DNA of 60,000 nt from Nymphaea colorata (GCF_008831285.2 NC_045142.1:25001876-25061875); one strand, 5' to 3'. Shown: positions 32,481-45,235, numbered from the stretch's first letter. Numbers and translations: made by a program. The notes: generated by a model not told the origin, from the sequence alone.

Positions 32481-33560
32481 GTAAAGTTCTACCAATAAAT
32501 TTGATATTTGTTAGGTGGTGACAAACGTGCAGATTGCTGAGTTTCTCTATTATATATGTACAGTTTATATCTGAAACTGAAACTGTAGCATTCAAATCCT
32601 CGTTAGACTAACAATTTGTTGCTGTCAAGAGCTTGAGTACTTCAAACTGATTGTATCGGCATTAATTTTTTCCGTCTGCCTCTTTTTTTGGGTTTCTCAT
32701 GTTTTTGTGTATTGGTTCTAACACTCAACATCTTCTATATGTTTTTGGGACAAGTGTGATTCTTTGGTGGCTTGGAACTTGATATACAGGTACTGTTTCC
32801 ATTTGATAATGTAATGCATTTTTCTCATGGATCCATTTTGATGCAGCTAGGTGAATCTGCTGTCCCTTTTTTATTTTCCTTGTGCCGTCTAAGTAGTATA
32901 TTGTTGTTTGTGTTGCATGTCTCCCTTCCTGTTCACTTATGAAACTCTGGAGAGCCTTCTTGTAGTGGCATGGTCTTTGGTCATATCTGTAAATTTTGAT
33001 CATTTCTTGTTTGCTTCGGGTGAACCTTTGCAAGAGGTGAGGTTCGTAGATTAGAGCTGTCAAGAGCTTGATTCTACTCCAACAGAAAGCGGCAGGTGAT
33101 GCTTCTTTGATTCTACTTCAACACAAATGAATTTTTGACATTATTAAAGTGTTAGTTTCTGTAAAATGAATGCTATCTTAAAGAATTTGGGTCCCATTTG
33201 GTTCTTCTTTTTATCTGCTTGCTAGGTTCCAATATTTACCTTGAAACTTTCAGGATGGTGTATCTTTTATAGCTTCTGTTTTCAGGGGTATGTCACAGAT
33301 GTCAATGTATACAGGTTGTCATCATTCTTTGTGGCGATCAGAGACAATAATTTCTTGATTATATGCTCTGTTTGTTTTGTAGATCGGTTCCTTATTATCC
33401 ATGTATGGCTGCTATACGGGCCTGAAAAAATGAGGTTGTGATAATGCTGAATTATACCACATGTGATGTTTGAATTTTACCACATGCGTCTACGTTTTTC
33501 CTTGTTATTGTTGTTTATGTGCTAGATCAATCTTCTTCTTCTAGAAAATCTGAAAAAATG
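32481..33560. other. T-rich, intron-like interior of the TIR element
   Basis: Many TTGTTT/CTTTTT words, no sustained frame. 33241-33440 has a short plus-strand frame, but the composition is not convincing. Confidence 0.35.
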
Positions 33561-33836
33561 TTTCCTTATTATCAAACTAAGAATTAATTTTCTGGAAATC
33601 TGGAAATATATTTTTTTATCATCAAACGCTGAAATATATTTCTGGAAATATATTTCTCAATCATCACACGCACATTAAAATGAGAATCAGAAAGATTATT
33701 CTCATTCTTTTTTACAGGAAATGTATTTCCAGAAATATATTTCCAATTCCATATTTCCAGACCATCAAACGGCCCCTAGATTAAAAAAATATATTTGTTG
33801 GGTCCGTTTCTAGAAACATATATTAAGAAAAGGGAC

Positions 33837-34101
33837 AAAGCTTTCCCGGAGAGGAAATAGAAAGCCCATTTGAGCTTGGATCTGTTTCATACTTCGGCGG
33901 CAGACGCAGCCTCCGCTTCTTCGACCACCGGTGGTCGCAGGGAAGGATCAATGGAAGCATAAGGCGGCTCAGGATCAAAGCTTTCCCGGAGAGGAAATAG
34001 AAAGCCCATTTGAGCTTGGATCTGTTTCATGCTTCAGCGGCAGACGCAGCCTCCGCTTCTTCGACCACCGGTCAATGGAAGCATAAGGTGGCTCAGGAGC
34101 A
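33837..34101. repeat. tandem duplication, 140-bp unit
   Basis: AAAGCTTTCCCGGAGAGGAA begins at 33837 and again at 33977. The second unit lacks about 15 bases after CGACCACCGG. Otherwise the two are almost identical. Confidence 0.93.
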
Positions 34102-35499
34102 GGAAGAAGAAGAGAGGGGCAATCCGATGGAGTTTTAGATGTTGGCCACTATCCAACACAATCGACCCAAGATGGGAACGGCTGTAGATGGACCGGTATT
34201 GATTTTAGAATCTGTCAAAAAAAAAAATCTCTAGATGGACTGGTATTGATTTTTGAATCTTTTGATATTCTGCGTACCTATTGTATGATGATGTTTTTCT
34301 TGTTATTTGTGTTATTTCTGCCCTGTGTGCTTGAGCGTTGTATGTCATCTTGTTTGCAAACGTAATAGAGTAGAGATATTTCGTGTTTTGGTTTTCTTTC
34401 TTGTGAAAAAAGAAATTGTTTTTGAGAACATGTTCTACTTTTGTACAGAAACTATGCTGAATTGAAAAACCCGAAATAAATACCCAAATTGTTCAAAAAA
34501 AATTGAATTTTGGTTTTCTGATATCCTCTTTTTCTGGAGAGCTAAAAGGCACTAAGTTTTGGTATAGACTCTTTACAATATAATGTTTTTATTAACCTGG
34601 GTTTGTGAAGGTATCAGAACTGGAAAAGTCTGTCCTTGTTTTAGGTAGAAGATTTTTTACTTTTGCTTTATGAATTAAAGTCTGAATGTGGGTCTGATTT
34701 TTCATATGATGTTCCTCTACTATCTCTGATGTCATCCCACAAAATTCAGGATGTTTTGAACTTTTAGTGGTTTTTGACAGATTTCTATATTGTTCCTTGT
34801 TTCTGTTTCTTAGGAACTATTTATTAATGCTATGTGGAAAAGATATGTTCAATTGTACTTTTTTTTAATGTTTTTTCAATCTTTCTAGTTCTTATTTCTC
34901 ATTTTTCTTTAACCTTTAGGCCTTTGTATATCTATCAAATAGAGTAAAATTCTGAACCTGTCCACACTTACATTACAGGTTCAAGAATTTCCACTTAGGG
35001 AGATGGGGGCTCCTTAGGACATGTATGCTGTTTTTGCTTTAATTTTTGCGTACTGTTTTTGTGTATTAATGTTAAGAGGATTATCTCTTATCAAGTTTTG
35101 TTTGCACTATCTAGAGGTGTGGCCTGTGGTTTGTTATCAGATAGGAAAACCACAATTTGAGTCCTATAATTAGGACCTTTCTAAGTACATGCACGAGTGA
35201 AGAAATTTTTGTGAGCCTCTTGTTGCAGTTGATCTTAGACCTGAGCTTGTGTTTAAAATCATCTCAAACCATTCAAGTCAATCGAACTTAGTCCTGGAAA
35301 TGGTCTTTTAGCTATGTAGGAAAATGAGCTATGAAAGTAGCCATTCCCCTTTAGTAATAAATGATCCATCATCCAACCCTCTTCAAAAAATACCTTACAA
35401 TAAGAGAATTTGTGGAAGTTTGCTTGCCACATGGCTATATTTTTATGAGAAAGTTCGAAAAAACTTGTCCCTTGTGTTGTTGTCTTCAAAACCATTCAA
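34102..35499. other. T-rich non-coding DNA
   Basis: Contains two near copies of TAGATGGACTGGTATTGATTTT (34188-34210 and 34232-34252). From about 35260 there are two copies of CCATTCAAGTCAATCGAACT (35270 and 35493). No gene seen. Confidence 0.45.
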
Positions 35500-37470
35500 G
35501 TCAATCGAACTTAGGACTGTTTGTCTTGGGCTTCATTTGGGAAAAGAAAAGAGCTTAACCAAACCTTTTGCAAAACATTCAATCAGTTGCTGACCTGACA
35601 TTTATGAGAACTCGTCACCCTTAAACCAGCCGTGCATTTATAATATCATATTTTTATGGGAGAGTTGGTGAAGTTCGTTCTCCTACCCAGCCAAACCATC
35701 TTGTTTTGCATTCACCCATCTCTTTAGGGAATATAGTTCCTCCTTCCTAATGATCTACCATTAGATGTCAAGAACTTTTGTAAAGGATAAAATTTTTAAT
35801 TTTTTGTTTACAAACATTTTAAAAATGTTTTCTCACACAATGGTATGTCTTTGCTTTACTTTTAGTATCTCACCATGTAGAGGGAAAAAATTTCAAGTTT
35901 TTGTTGTCAATCATGGAAGAGGGAAGCTGAAAAAATCCTGGATATGAACAGTGAGGAAAAATCCTATGAAACTAAGAAAGTCAAGATTAGGAAATGCTAT
36001 TGACTTTGGTGTTCAAGCATTTGCAAGGATTTAGCATGAAAATATCCTGAGAGAGAAGCCATAATGCTTTGTAAGATTTTGGCAGGTAGCAAAATGAGAG
36101 TTGAGAGATGGGCTCGGGGCTTGTGTAGTCGCTCCTCTGAGTCAGTAATCGAGAGTACCGGGTAGACATAAAGCTGATTTATGCCTATTTCGCGAAGATA
36201 AATGACTTATGAACCTTTGGCTCGTCGAAAACTCGTAAGGTGAAGCGAGTTGGACACGTGACAAAGCTACACATAACCACCAAAGCGGTGGAGCTTTCGT
36301 AGTAGCCTTTGAGGTGGTGAGGTATTCTCTCAAAGGTGAAGGTCGGCCTGAAAAGAAAAAAAAAATCAAATGCAAAAAAAAAAAAGGCAAAAAGCTGAAT
36401 GCGAAAGAAAGAAAGAAAAAAGAAAAAGAAAAAAAAGCAAAAAGTGCTTGCCAAGAGATGTAAGGCATGAAGGCTAAACTTTCAGGAATTGAATGTGACT
36501 ATCTTTTGCGGCTGTTTGGTGCTGGGGTCAATATTTGCTCCTTTTTTTTATTAGCTAAGATGCCAAGGATGATTCCTTTATGTTCATATTTTGGAAATTG
36601 AAAGACATCCCCTTTTATGATTTGACAACATTGATGCGAAATGAAGCCTGATGCTTGTATGGTATTATGGGTAAATGAAGGACATAGTATTTGCACAACA
36701 CATGCACACAAGCTTGTGATTCAAGTTGATCATTTTTTAACTATTTCAATACTATAACTTGACATCTCTTGTTATGTTTTTAGGCTTCCTAAGCATAGGA
36801 GGAACTAACCAATCCCCCTTTGGTCTTGAAAGATGTTTGCCCATTTCATTACCAAAGTACTAGTCCGTTCGTAAAATAGATGAAACCCCTCAAACCTAGT
36901 ATACTCACATTGAGTGAGAATTCCATCGTTTCCTCCGTCTCAAAATAGGACGAACCATTTGGGATAGAAGATTAAACCTGGCCATTATCTAATCGAGTGT
37001 CTTCAACCTGCATAACCCTGACTTGGGGTATTTCTTTTGAAAAGCACCAGTCGATTCTGAACGGTGACATTTTTAAAAAATTTCTGTCAAAATTGCATGG
37101 TTTTTTGTCCCTGACTTCACTTAATCTGTATGTTGATCTTTTTGCAACAAGTGGTTTTCCTGATATTTTGTTATGCGAAGTAAAAGGAGGTAGAATCTAG
37201 CCTGACCCATATCCACCATGGATCAATCTTTTCGTATCTACCCTCCACCACATTCCCATTCTTTTATTTAACTCTTTACTTGTACACTTCTGCCCTTGGC
37301 TGGCATATGCTCATCTCACTAACTAAACCAAGCAGCCACTGATGGAGGTATTCTCATCGTCATCAACTATCCATCCATGTCTTTGGTGACCGGTCCTTCG
37401 TGGTTGTTTAAGAGCTTTGTTGACTTAGTTTCTTGGTTTTCATTTTTCAATGTTTTTACTCGACTGTTTT
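35500..37470 (+). repeat. R1 dispersed repeat, copy 3 (plus, longest)
   Basis: The core from 36090 matches copies 2 and 4. Upstream it also matches copy 1, including TTGGGAAAA, GACATTTATG, GGAGAGTTGGTGAAG and the TCAAGTTTTTGTTGTCAAT word. The A-rich centre is 36350-36440. It runs to GGTTTTCATTTTTCAATGTT at about 37435-37455. Confidence 0.78.
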
Positions 37471-37869
37471 GTTAAGTGTTATAGAAGGAGGCAAACATAT
37501 TATAGCTATTTTGCATTAGGAGGCCTAACTTGTGTAGGTTAGGTGAAATGGAAGCTGTTATCGGTAGCAAATGATTGATGGCACATGGCTATGCATTTGG
37601 ATGCTCGTCCCTTATTTGACTTGTAGTTTCATATGTTCTTGTTTACAACTTAAAAGTTTTACTTGTGATTTGCTGATTCAGCAAACTTGAAAGTTGTGTT
37701 CTTCCAGTTTGATCTAAGCCAATTCATTGCTAAGTGATGTCAACACCTGTAAGCCATTAGGACAACTGTTGACACTGGATGGTACCTTGGAATATGTTTT
37801 TTTGGTTTTGAGTGTTTATGAGTTTTTGATATGAATTGTTGAGTTATGTTCAGCAATGCAGTTCCCTAT
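37471..37869. other. non-coding DNA
   Basis: AT-rich, nothing gene-like seen. Confidence 0.5.
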
Positions 37870-38125
37870 ATAATACTTGCAGAGCTCATTTAATCGAGCT
37901 CGATCTTGTAAACACGCTTCAGGCGAGCTGAATGGACACTGAGCATTTTCTTTAAATGAGTTCAGTGAGTCGAGCTGAAGTTGACATAAAATAGACTAGT
38001 TTATTGAATTGAGCTTGACTCGAGTTCAGGCTGAGCTTGAGGTCAAGGTTTCGTGAGTTGAGCCTAGCTGAGCTGAGGTCAAGCTAGCCCACCTTGGGCT
38101 TGGCTTGTATTCAGACCTAATCATG
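37870..38125. mobile_element. MITE-like element of the GAGCTC/CTCGAG type
   Basis: Dense GAGCTCGA, GAGCTTGA, GAGTTGAGC and CTAGCTGAGCTGAG words on both strands, as in 9466-9766 and 59566-59998. Non-coding; termini approximate. Confidence 0.4.
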
Positions 38126-38544
38126 GTGAGATGTACATGATAATCAAAATACTAGAGGCACGCTGTTGGAAAACCTTCTTTTTATGCTGAAGTTGTTGCT
38201 CTATGGAGGCCATTTTCATGTGTTTGTGATGTTCACTGATTTTGTTGTGATAGTTCTTAAGACATTCCCTTTAAATATGTGACGTTGGGTTTTCCTCACA
38301 ATTTTGTATGGTTCTTTGTTAAATTTGAGCTATCAATTGTATCATTCTCGGTGGCAAGGCTTCACAACCCTCATGCTTTACATATATGTTTATTTGTTCC
38401 AACACTTGTGACAAATTTCTATATTCATGGGCATGTCACGTACTCTTGATTGCTTCATTTGGCAATTTGGCAAGTGCTTTGTTTAACTAACCATAAACCA
38501 ACTATCAACTATCATTCTGAAATAATATTTGAAGCTACCTCTAA
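38126..38544. other. non-coding DNA
   Basis: T-rich, no gene seen. Confidence 0.5.
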
Positions 38545-38795
38545 AGTTTTGGTCATCCAAACATAAATTTCAAAACCCCATTAGATGCTGCCCTTGAGTG
38601 ACACCCCAGAATGGGGGGTTTCCTTTGAAACGCAGTTTTAGGAATGTTTGGATGTAGGGAATGTTGGGATGACTTATGTCGTCCTTAGATGACACCCTGG
38701 AAGATGGGTTTTTTCTAAGGAAAAACTTCGTTTTGTCTTGGAAACCCTGTTTCAGAAATGTTTGAATGACAGCATATGGTTGAAATGCAAAGCTG
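38545..38795. repeat. small element with inverted ends and an internal duplication
   Basis: GGTCATCCAAACATAAATTT near the left and AAATGTTTGAATGACAG near the right are roughly inverted. Internally GACACCCCAGAATGGGGGGT and GACACCCTGGAAGATGGGTT start two imperfect 115-base halves. MITE-like, no target duplication defined. Confidence 0.35.
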
Positions 38796-39302
38796 GCCCC
38801 TCCCAGGTTTTTCATCTATTATGATGGGCAAGACAGCCTTTGGTGGAAGGGTGTAAGGGTGTAGAGAACGCCAAGTATTCCTGAACAACTGCTGAACATA
38901 CTTTTAGTGCTTGGTGTGGCTGAAAAGCCCAAGCGATGGTGATGGTAACTAGTCAATTATGGTAACTAGTCAATTATTGAAATTGCACGATTGAAAGTCC
39001 ATCCGATTTGCAAAATCGGAACGCTGCACCATGTCTGATCTGAACAACTCAAAAATAAGTTTTGGTTTTAGTATGTGTAGATGCAGCAGTAAACCACAAA
39101 AACAGTTGGCCTCTGAGAAGCTACGTGGAAGGAAAGTCTGTGTCCAAGGAAGAGATGTGCCCTGGGATTTAGTAATGAGCACATGAGGACAAACAGAGCC
39201 TTCAACGTTAGAGCCATGCATACATTAAATAAATGTCATGCAGTAAATCTGCCAAGTCTGCAGTGTTTGCAAAGGCCAGGTGCCAACAAATGTCATGCAT
39301 AA
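38796..39302. other. non-coding DNA
   Basis: Includes a 17-bp tandem duplication ATGGTAACTAGTCAATT (38942-38976). No gene seen. Confidence 0.5.
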
Positions 39303-39722
39303 TACCGTCTTTTTGAGTATTTTTATTCATGTTGTATATATAGGTTCTATTTTGTTGGTTTACTAAAGAGCCATACTCCTGCATGATACATCATCCCCTT
39401 GAAAAAAAAAATGCATTAACATACTAACCATATTTGTACTACCTTCATACATTTGATGGACCATTCATTTAGAATATATATCTGTATATGCCACATATAT
39501 TAGAGTTTGGTCATTTTTTTTCTGGTGAAAGTTCTGTGGCCTTGACTCAGATTTTGGCAGCTGACCCATAGAGGTAGGGCAAGTTACGGGGATGGATAGG
39601 TGTCCACATAGGAGTGGCTTCTCTCTTAAAAAAAACTCCTTATTAGTTCTGCAATTAAAATATATTCACACAAACTGTCTTCAGGCTTAGGGTCCATCTC
39701 AGCCTTATATGATGCTATTATG
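39303..39722 (+). repeat. R3 repeat, copy B (inverted partner of 10786-11212)
   Basis: Runs TTTTGAGTATTTTTATTCAT to GGTCCATCTCAGCCTTATAT, the reverse complement of copy A with scattered mismatches and small indels. Confidence 0.8.
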
Positions 39723-39920
39723 AGTTAACGTTCAACTTCAAATAAGCATATGCAATTGGGAATCCTAATCCGGTACTCTCAACATGGACAATTTGTAGCA
39801 GGAAGCATGTTTGTTTGGTTTGAGTTCATCTGTTCTTGTCTTAAGTAGTAGTCATTTCTGTTGTGATTTGTTACCCTCTATGCATTTCCTTCTATCATTG
39901 GGTGCATTCTTCTTTGCCAT

Positions 39921-40875
39921 ACCAGGTTTTCCTTTTCATTGCCTGTCACAGTCATTGTATGCCTTCTAGCCTTGGTTTTGCTTTATTTTTGCATGTACTT
40001 GTACGTCGAGTCAATATCAGGAATGCTGGTAATGCGTTGGGTAAACTCCCAGATGGGAAGGATTTTAGGGTGGGTTGAAAGAACAAATTATTGGATCTAA
40101 TCAATGCGACACTTTATCTCTTTTTTGAGATCTTTAGTCAAGCCAAGCGGAATGTCTCTAGTATTTCAACACTGCACCTTTCTTTTTTGTACGCATTGTA
40201 AATTGGAATATCCATCACACATGTATGCATGCACATACACACACAAGGGTAACTGTGCATATACCTCCTCTATGGTCTGATATACTTCAACAATTGAACT
40301 CCCATGGTGCTGTTGAGGTGATAAAGGTTCCCGTTTCTGAAAGTATTTCAGCACACATTAACCACAAGAAGCGAAAATGAAGAAAGAGAAGAAGAGAAAA
40401 CAAAAGAATCTTGGCAGAAAATAGACACTGCACTTAGCTAAATCCCCAAGACTGAGGAGCAGCCACCTGTCAGCCGTCAACCTTGGCTGGATGGGTAAGG
40501 ATAGGAGCAGCGGCATCTGGATTGCTTTTTCGACCCTCATCGATCCAGCAAGGGTCGAGCCCTCGCCCTCACCATGCCAAACTACCCTCATTGTCGGACG
40601 GATCAGTGAAGATTAGGGCTGTCCTCAACCATAACTGTTGTACGGCCAAGGCAATGGTTCGACCCTCACCAGAACAATAAGAATTGTGTGTCTTGACCAT
40701 CCTTGTTCCATGACAAGGGAGTTAGTGGGATAGCGAGGGTTGAGCAATCGACTGCCGCCCCAATCCTCACCATCTAGTGGAGATCAATGGATGGCCACCG
40801 TCTCCCCTTGCAGCTAGTGATTTTTTAATTTTATTTTATTTTTTTAAAATAAATTCAAAGAAAGGTTAAAAGGGT
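39921..40875 (+). repeat. 955-bp tandem duplication, unit 1
   Basis: Starts TACCAGGTTTTCCTTTTCAT and ends GAAAGGTTAAAAGGGTG; the next unit follows at once. The unit includes a GTATGCATGCACATACACAC stretch and a part rich in TCGACCCTC. It lacks about 36 bases near 40085 that unit 2 has. No coding capacity recognised. Confidence 0.9.
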
Positions 40876-41850
40876 GTACCAGGTTTTCCTTTTCATTGCT
40901 TGGCACAGTCATTGTACGCCTTCTAGCCTTGGTTTTGCTTGATTTTTGCATGTACTTGTAGGTCGAGTCAATATCAGGAATGCTGGTAATGCGTTGGGTA
41001 AACTCCTAGATGGAAGGATTTTAGGGTGGGTTGAAAGAACAATTCACAGCAGGAGGTGAGTTGCAGTATACAAACTCTTTATTGGATCTAATCAATGCGA
41101 TACTTTATCTCTTTTTTGAGATCTTTAGTCAAGCCAACCCGAATGTCTCTAGTATTTCAACACTGCACCTTTCTTATTTGTGCGCATTGTAAATTGGAAT
41201 ATCCATCACACATGTATGCATGCACATACACACACAAGGGTAACTGTGCATATACCTCTGATCTGATATACTTCAACAATTGAACTCCCATGGTGCTGTT
41301 GAGGTGATAAAGGTTCCCATTTCTGAAAGTATTGCAGCAATCATTAACCACAAGAAGCGAAAATGGAGAAAGAGAAGGAGAGAAAGCAAAAACTTGGCTA
41401 AATCCCCAAGAATGAGGAGCAGCCACCTGTCAGCCGTCATGGCTGGATGGTAAGGATCGGAGCAGGGGCATCTGGATTGCTTTTTCGACCCTCATCAATC
41501 CAGCAAGGGTTGAGTACTCGCCCTTTTTTGATAAGGGTTGAGGATGACCCGACCCTCACAATGCCAAACTACCCTCGTTGTCGTACGGATCAGTGAAGAT
41601 TAGGACTGTCCTCAACCATAACCTTTGGGCAGAGCAATGGTTCGACCCTCGCCAGAACAATAAGGATTGTGTGTCTTGACCATCGTTGTTCCATGACAAG
41701 GGAGTTAGTGGGACAGCGAGGGTTGAGCAATCGACTGCCACCCCAATCCTCACCATCTGGTGGAGATCAATGGATGGTCACCGTCTCCCCTTGCAGCTGG
41801 TGATTTTTTAATTTAAATTTATTTTTTTAAAAATAAATTCAAGGAAAGGT
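40876..41850 (+). repeat. 955-bp tandem duplication, unit 2
   Basis: Repeats unit 1 in the same orientation; carries an extra CACAGCAGGAGGTGAGTTGC segment at 41047-41080 and an additional 30 bases near 41525-41550. Ends GGAAAGGTTAAAATGG. Confidence 0.9.
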
Positions 41851-44382
41851 TAAAATGGTAAATTACATATATATTTTAATGTCTTTTTTATAAGAAGACA
41901 GCCTATTTATTGTGGTGCAAAAAATGATGATCCATTTGTTATTGCCCAAAGGTTGAGTGGTCGGTTGTAAATTTTTATTGTTTACATGGATGCTATTTTA
42001 ATAATTTGATCTCATTAACCGAATGTAATTAATGAACAAACTGCGGTTCAATTAACAGGAGGCCTTTCTTATTAACAGGGCAAAAACTCTGGTTTGTTGA
42101 ATAGCATTAGGCATGTTTTTTATTATTTTTAAATATTTTGGTGTGTTCTTGAGAATTTCTGAAAAGAATTGAGGTTTCCTTCTCTGCTTGAAACACCTTT
42201 TCCAAAACTTTCCTTGATTAATTTTGAACTTTCAAATTTCTCTTGTTAAATGTTGAGGGAAACTCATGTGGAGTCCTTTATTGGGAATACTTAGTGAACA
42301 GTCCTATATTCAGCATTTCAACCTTACATTTAGTCGAATTCCATTTTTTTTTTCTTCTCGAGTTACTGGCATTTGAAGTGTATTGATGCACAATGGTCTT
42401 GTTATCAATTCCCCACAGCGGTGGACTCCTGTATCGACATAGTACAGGATGCAAAAAGTCTAATTTGTACTGCTCATGATGCATGTATTGGAGTGGCTAA
42501 AAAAAAAAAAAGTTTTGTAGCTGATTTTGGTCATGGGATTGATGTTTCTATTCTATTCCTTGATATGTTTACTTTAGAGGTGAATCTTTCACTTATCTCC
42601 TTTTTTGTCGTAGAACTGCTGCATGGGATTGTCATGCTGGCGCATCTTTGGGTGTCTCTAACTCTTATGTATACTAAAGTTACCATGTCTTACTAATGAA
42701 CGTGTTTGATCTGTTTTCATCAGTTCATTTTGATACTGGTCCTATTCTAATGGAAAGAATCAACTCCCTGGCTTCCAGCAGGCTTTCCTCTGGGAGACAG
42801 CTTGCAGCTGTTTAATCATTTTCTCCTATGTTTGACTAGTGTGCTCTTGAATGTTCTTTGCCAACACTTGTGGGTTGTCATATTCAGCAATGGCATGGCA
42901 TGTTTTCTTTAATGTTCTTTCTTGACATGCAATGGTGGTTCTGCTTACTTCAAGCTTTGTAAGAGTAAAATTTTCATGTCCTCATGTCTTATATCTTTTT
43001 CTTTTCTTAACGAGTAGGCGGTTGATCAGTTTTTTGCCATGAAAGTGCCTATGAGGCTCGTAGAATTGAATAGCTTCTTCTAGGCTTCTAACATTTTAAG
43101 TTTACACAAGGAATGTTGTTGACCAGATAGGTGAGCTTGATTCTTGCTTAACGTTTTACTGCACCTGTTTGTCACCTTCAGTCTGCCTGTTGCAATCCTG
43201 CTTTTATTATTCTCTCCAGCTTCTAAGTGAAAGTTGGAATATGGAGCTATAATAATTTAAACTTGTTTAGGTTCTCTAATTTGTGTAAATAGACTATATC
43301 TGGAAAGTGATTAGCTTCTGGATGCATCAAATCTCAAATAGAATGTAAACATGGACATTTGGTTTTGATGATTCTTCAAAAAATGGAATAAAGGTGGGGA
43401 GGAGAGGGGGTGGGGGGAAGGACCAGTCTCATCTTTTTTTGTTCTGCTATTTAGATAGCTTACTTGATACCATCATTAGCTCCAATTAGCTGTTGAGTGC
43501 CAACTGGTGATGGGCCAACTAGCTATTTATTATGGTGCTGCCAGTTTTTAGTTTTAAGGAAGTTTTGATATTTATATTTCATGTTTTAGCATGACATCTG
43601 CATGTTGTATTGCACAAAGGAGTTGGATGCGCATTCAACAGTCACCTCAAGTTTGCGTTGTTCTTTGCTGCACTCAAATACAAGTTGGTATGACATGATG
43701 TTTCTTTGATGACTACGGTATGTCATTGGAACAAATTGGAAGATAGCATCCGAGAGAGATGGTCAAGTAAAGTGCCTCAGGAAAATTTGAATGCTAGTAA
43801 TCTTCTGAGCTACTAAGCGTAGCTTGCAATTGGTTGCATCTGTACCCTGGCAATTATACACACTATTATTCTAGGCATTGTTGAATTATTAGTTTTTCTT
43901 TGGGGCAGATGAAGTGCAAAGTGTGTTGTCTGATTTATAGTATTTACATTATGTCAACTGATGATTTTTTTTTTCCGTCAATTTTGTTTGTTTTCTTATT
44001 CACTTTCATCTAGGGAGGGCTACTGGTGATTTGTCAAGAAGCGAACTCAATAACAGCCAAACAGATGCATTTGATGGAATAGGGAAAGACATAAATGCAG
44101 CAATAAACAAAATTTGTGAAAATTCATATTTTATTCACTCTATGCAAAAATTCTCATGGCCTTGAGGTTATTAGTTTGTATTTTATTTTATTATTCAGAT
44201 TTGCTCTCCCAAAAAGAACAACTTTGCCACCGAGAAACCCTCTACTGTTATAACTGCAAGAACAATACTCTTGACAATAAGCTGAATCAGCCGCAAAGAG
44301 TGGTATATGCTAAGGGCTGGTAAACAAGCTGAAAAACCCAAAGATATAGGTGCTGCAGCTTGCCTGATTGTGTTAGCTGTCT
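41851..44382. other. T-rich non-coding DNA
   Basis: No convincing exon found. An oligo-A run at about 42500-42511 and a G-rich patch at 43395-43420 are the main features. Confidence 0.4.
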
Positions 44383-44600
44383 AAAGCTTGATCTTTATTA
44401 TCCTGAGGTGAAAATGAGTTTGCAGTGAAGATGGGTAGAAAACAAAGTACAATTGAAAAATTAGGGTTAGAACTTTCTATTCAGTAGACAGAAAGCTTGA
44501 TCTTTATTATCCTGAGGTGAAAATGAGTTTGAAGTGAAGATGGGTAGAAAACAAAGTACAATTGAAAAATTAGGGTTAGAACTTTCTATTCAGTAGGCAT
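44383..44600. repeat. tandem duplication, 109-bp unit
   Basis: AAAGCTTGATCTTTATTATC begins at 44383 and 44492. The units are nearly identical (one G/A-type difference and a changed end), so the duplication is recent. Confidence 0.93.
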
Positions 44601-44696
44601 TAGCTGTATCGTGATGTAATTTGTATAGTCGGTGTAGAAATCGATACCAATAGGGGCATGAAGGATTTGGTGTGAGGTACTCGGATGGTTTCATCC

Positions 44697-45235
44697 ATGG
44701 ATGGTAATAAGGATGAGGCATTGAGATGCATCAGTATCGCGAAAGAGGCACTCGCTTCTGTGAGATTGTGATTTCACCGAGAACATGCTGCATTGATTCG
44801 CAAGTCACAAGGAGCAAGGATTACTATGAAATTCTTGGCCTTGAGAAGACCTGCTCTGTGGAGGAAGTCAAGAAAGCCTACCGGAAATTGTCCATCAAAC
44901 TTCATCCAGATAAGAATAAGGCCCCCGGTGCGGACGAGGCATTCAAGATAGTATCGAAAGCTTTCAAGTGCTTGAGTGACGGTGAATTGCGGGGGCAGTA
45001 CGAACCAAACAGGTCTGGTTGAAGATTTTCAGTTTAGCCAGCAGCACCATATGAGGAGGAGAAGAAGAAGAGCCAGGAACGAGATGAGGATTTCGACCCA
45101 GACGAGGTCTTCCGTTTGTTCTTTTTCGGTTCACAGGCAGAAGTCTTCCACAATGCGCACATTTACAGAGCCAGGCACAGGGCTAGGGAACAAAGAGGAA
45201 TTTTTGCACTACTACCCTGCCTTAGTAGAAGCGGG
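44697..45235 (+). pseudogene. DnaJ (J-domain) pseudogene, DNAJB12/14-like
   Basis: ATG at 44697 starts MDGNKDEALRCISIAKEALA, the usual N-terminus of plant ER-type DnaJB12/14-like proteins, then breaks. The frame resumes with a J-domain: KDYYEILGLEKTCSVEEVKK, AYRKLSIKLHPDKNKAPG with the HPD tripeptide, and AFKIVSKAFKCLSD. After a further frame break, QQHHMRRRRRR, FDPDEVF and a frame-shifted arginine-rich tail can be followed to about 45220. Roughly 90 residues between N-terminus and J-domain, and the membrane/DUF1977 part, are missing. The J-domain would stimulate Hsp70 ATPase, but the copy is broken. It has no introns in this part, which fits either an intronless parent or a processed copy. 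Confidence 0.85.

Larger units (their letters stand above)
31454..33776. mobile_element. terminal-inverted-repeat DNA transposon (non-autonomous, possible gene capture)
   Basis: Left end GGGGGGCGTTTGTTAAGCTG and right end (reverse complement) GGGGCCGTTTGATGGTCTGG form an imperfect inverted repeat continuing GAAAT. Subterminal GGAAATATATTTCC-like words recur at both ends. GGGG(C/G)CGTTTG termini resemble PIF/Harbinger or related plant families. No transposase is visible. The interior looks like a gene 5' end on the plus strand. The target duplication is not clear, so the class is uncertain. Confidence 0.5.

Noticed and set aside
36350-36440. A-rich tract in R1 as a poly(A) tail of a retroposed gene
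   Set aside because: The tract lies in the middle of the repeat in all four copies, with conserved sequence on both sides.
40180-41285. GTATGCATGCACATACACAC stretches as a Z-DNA or regulatory array
   Set aside because: They are single short words present twice only because of the 955-bp duplication.
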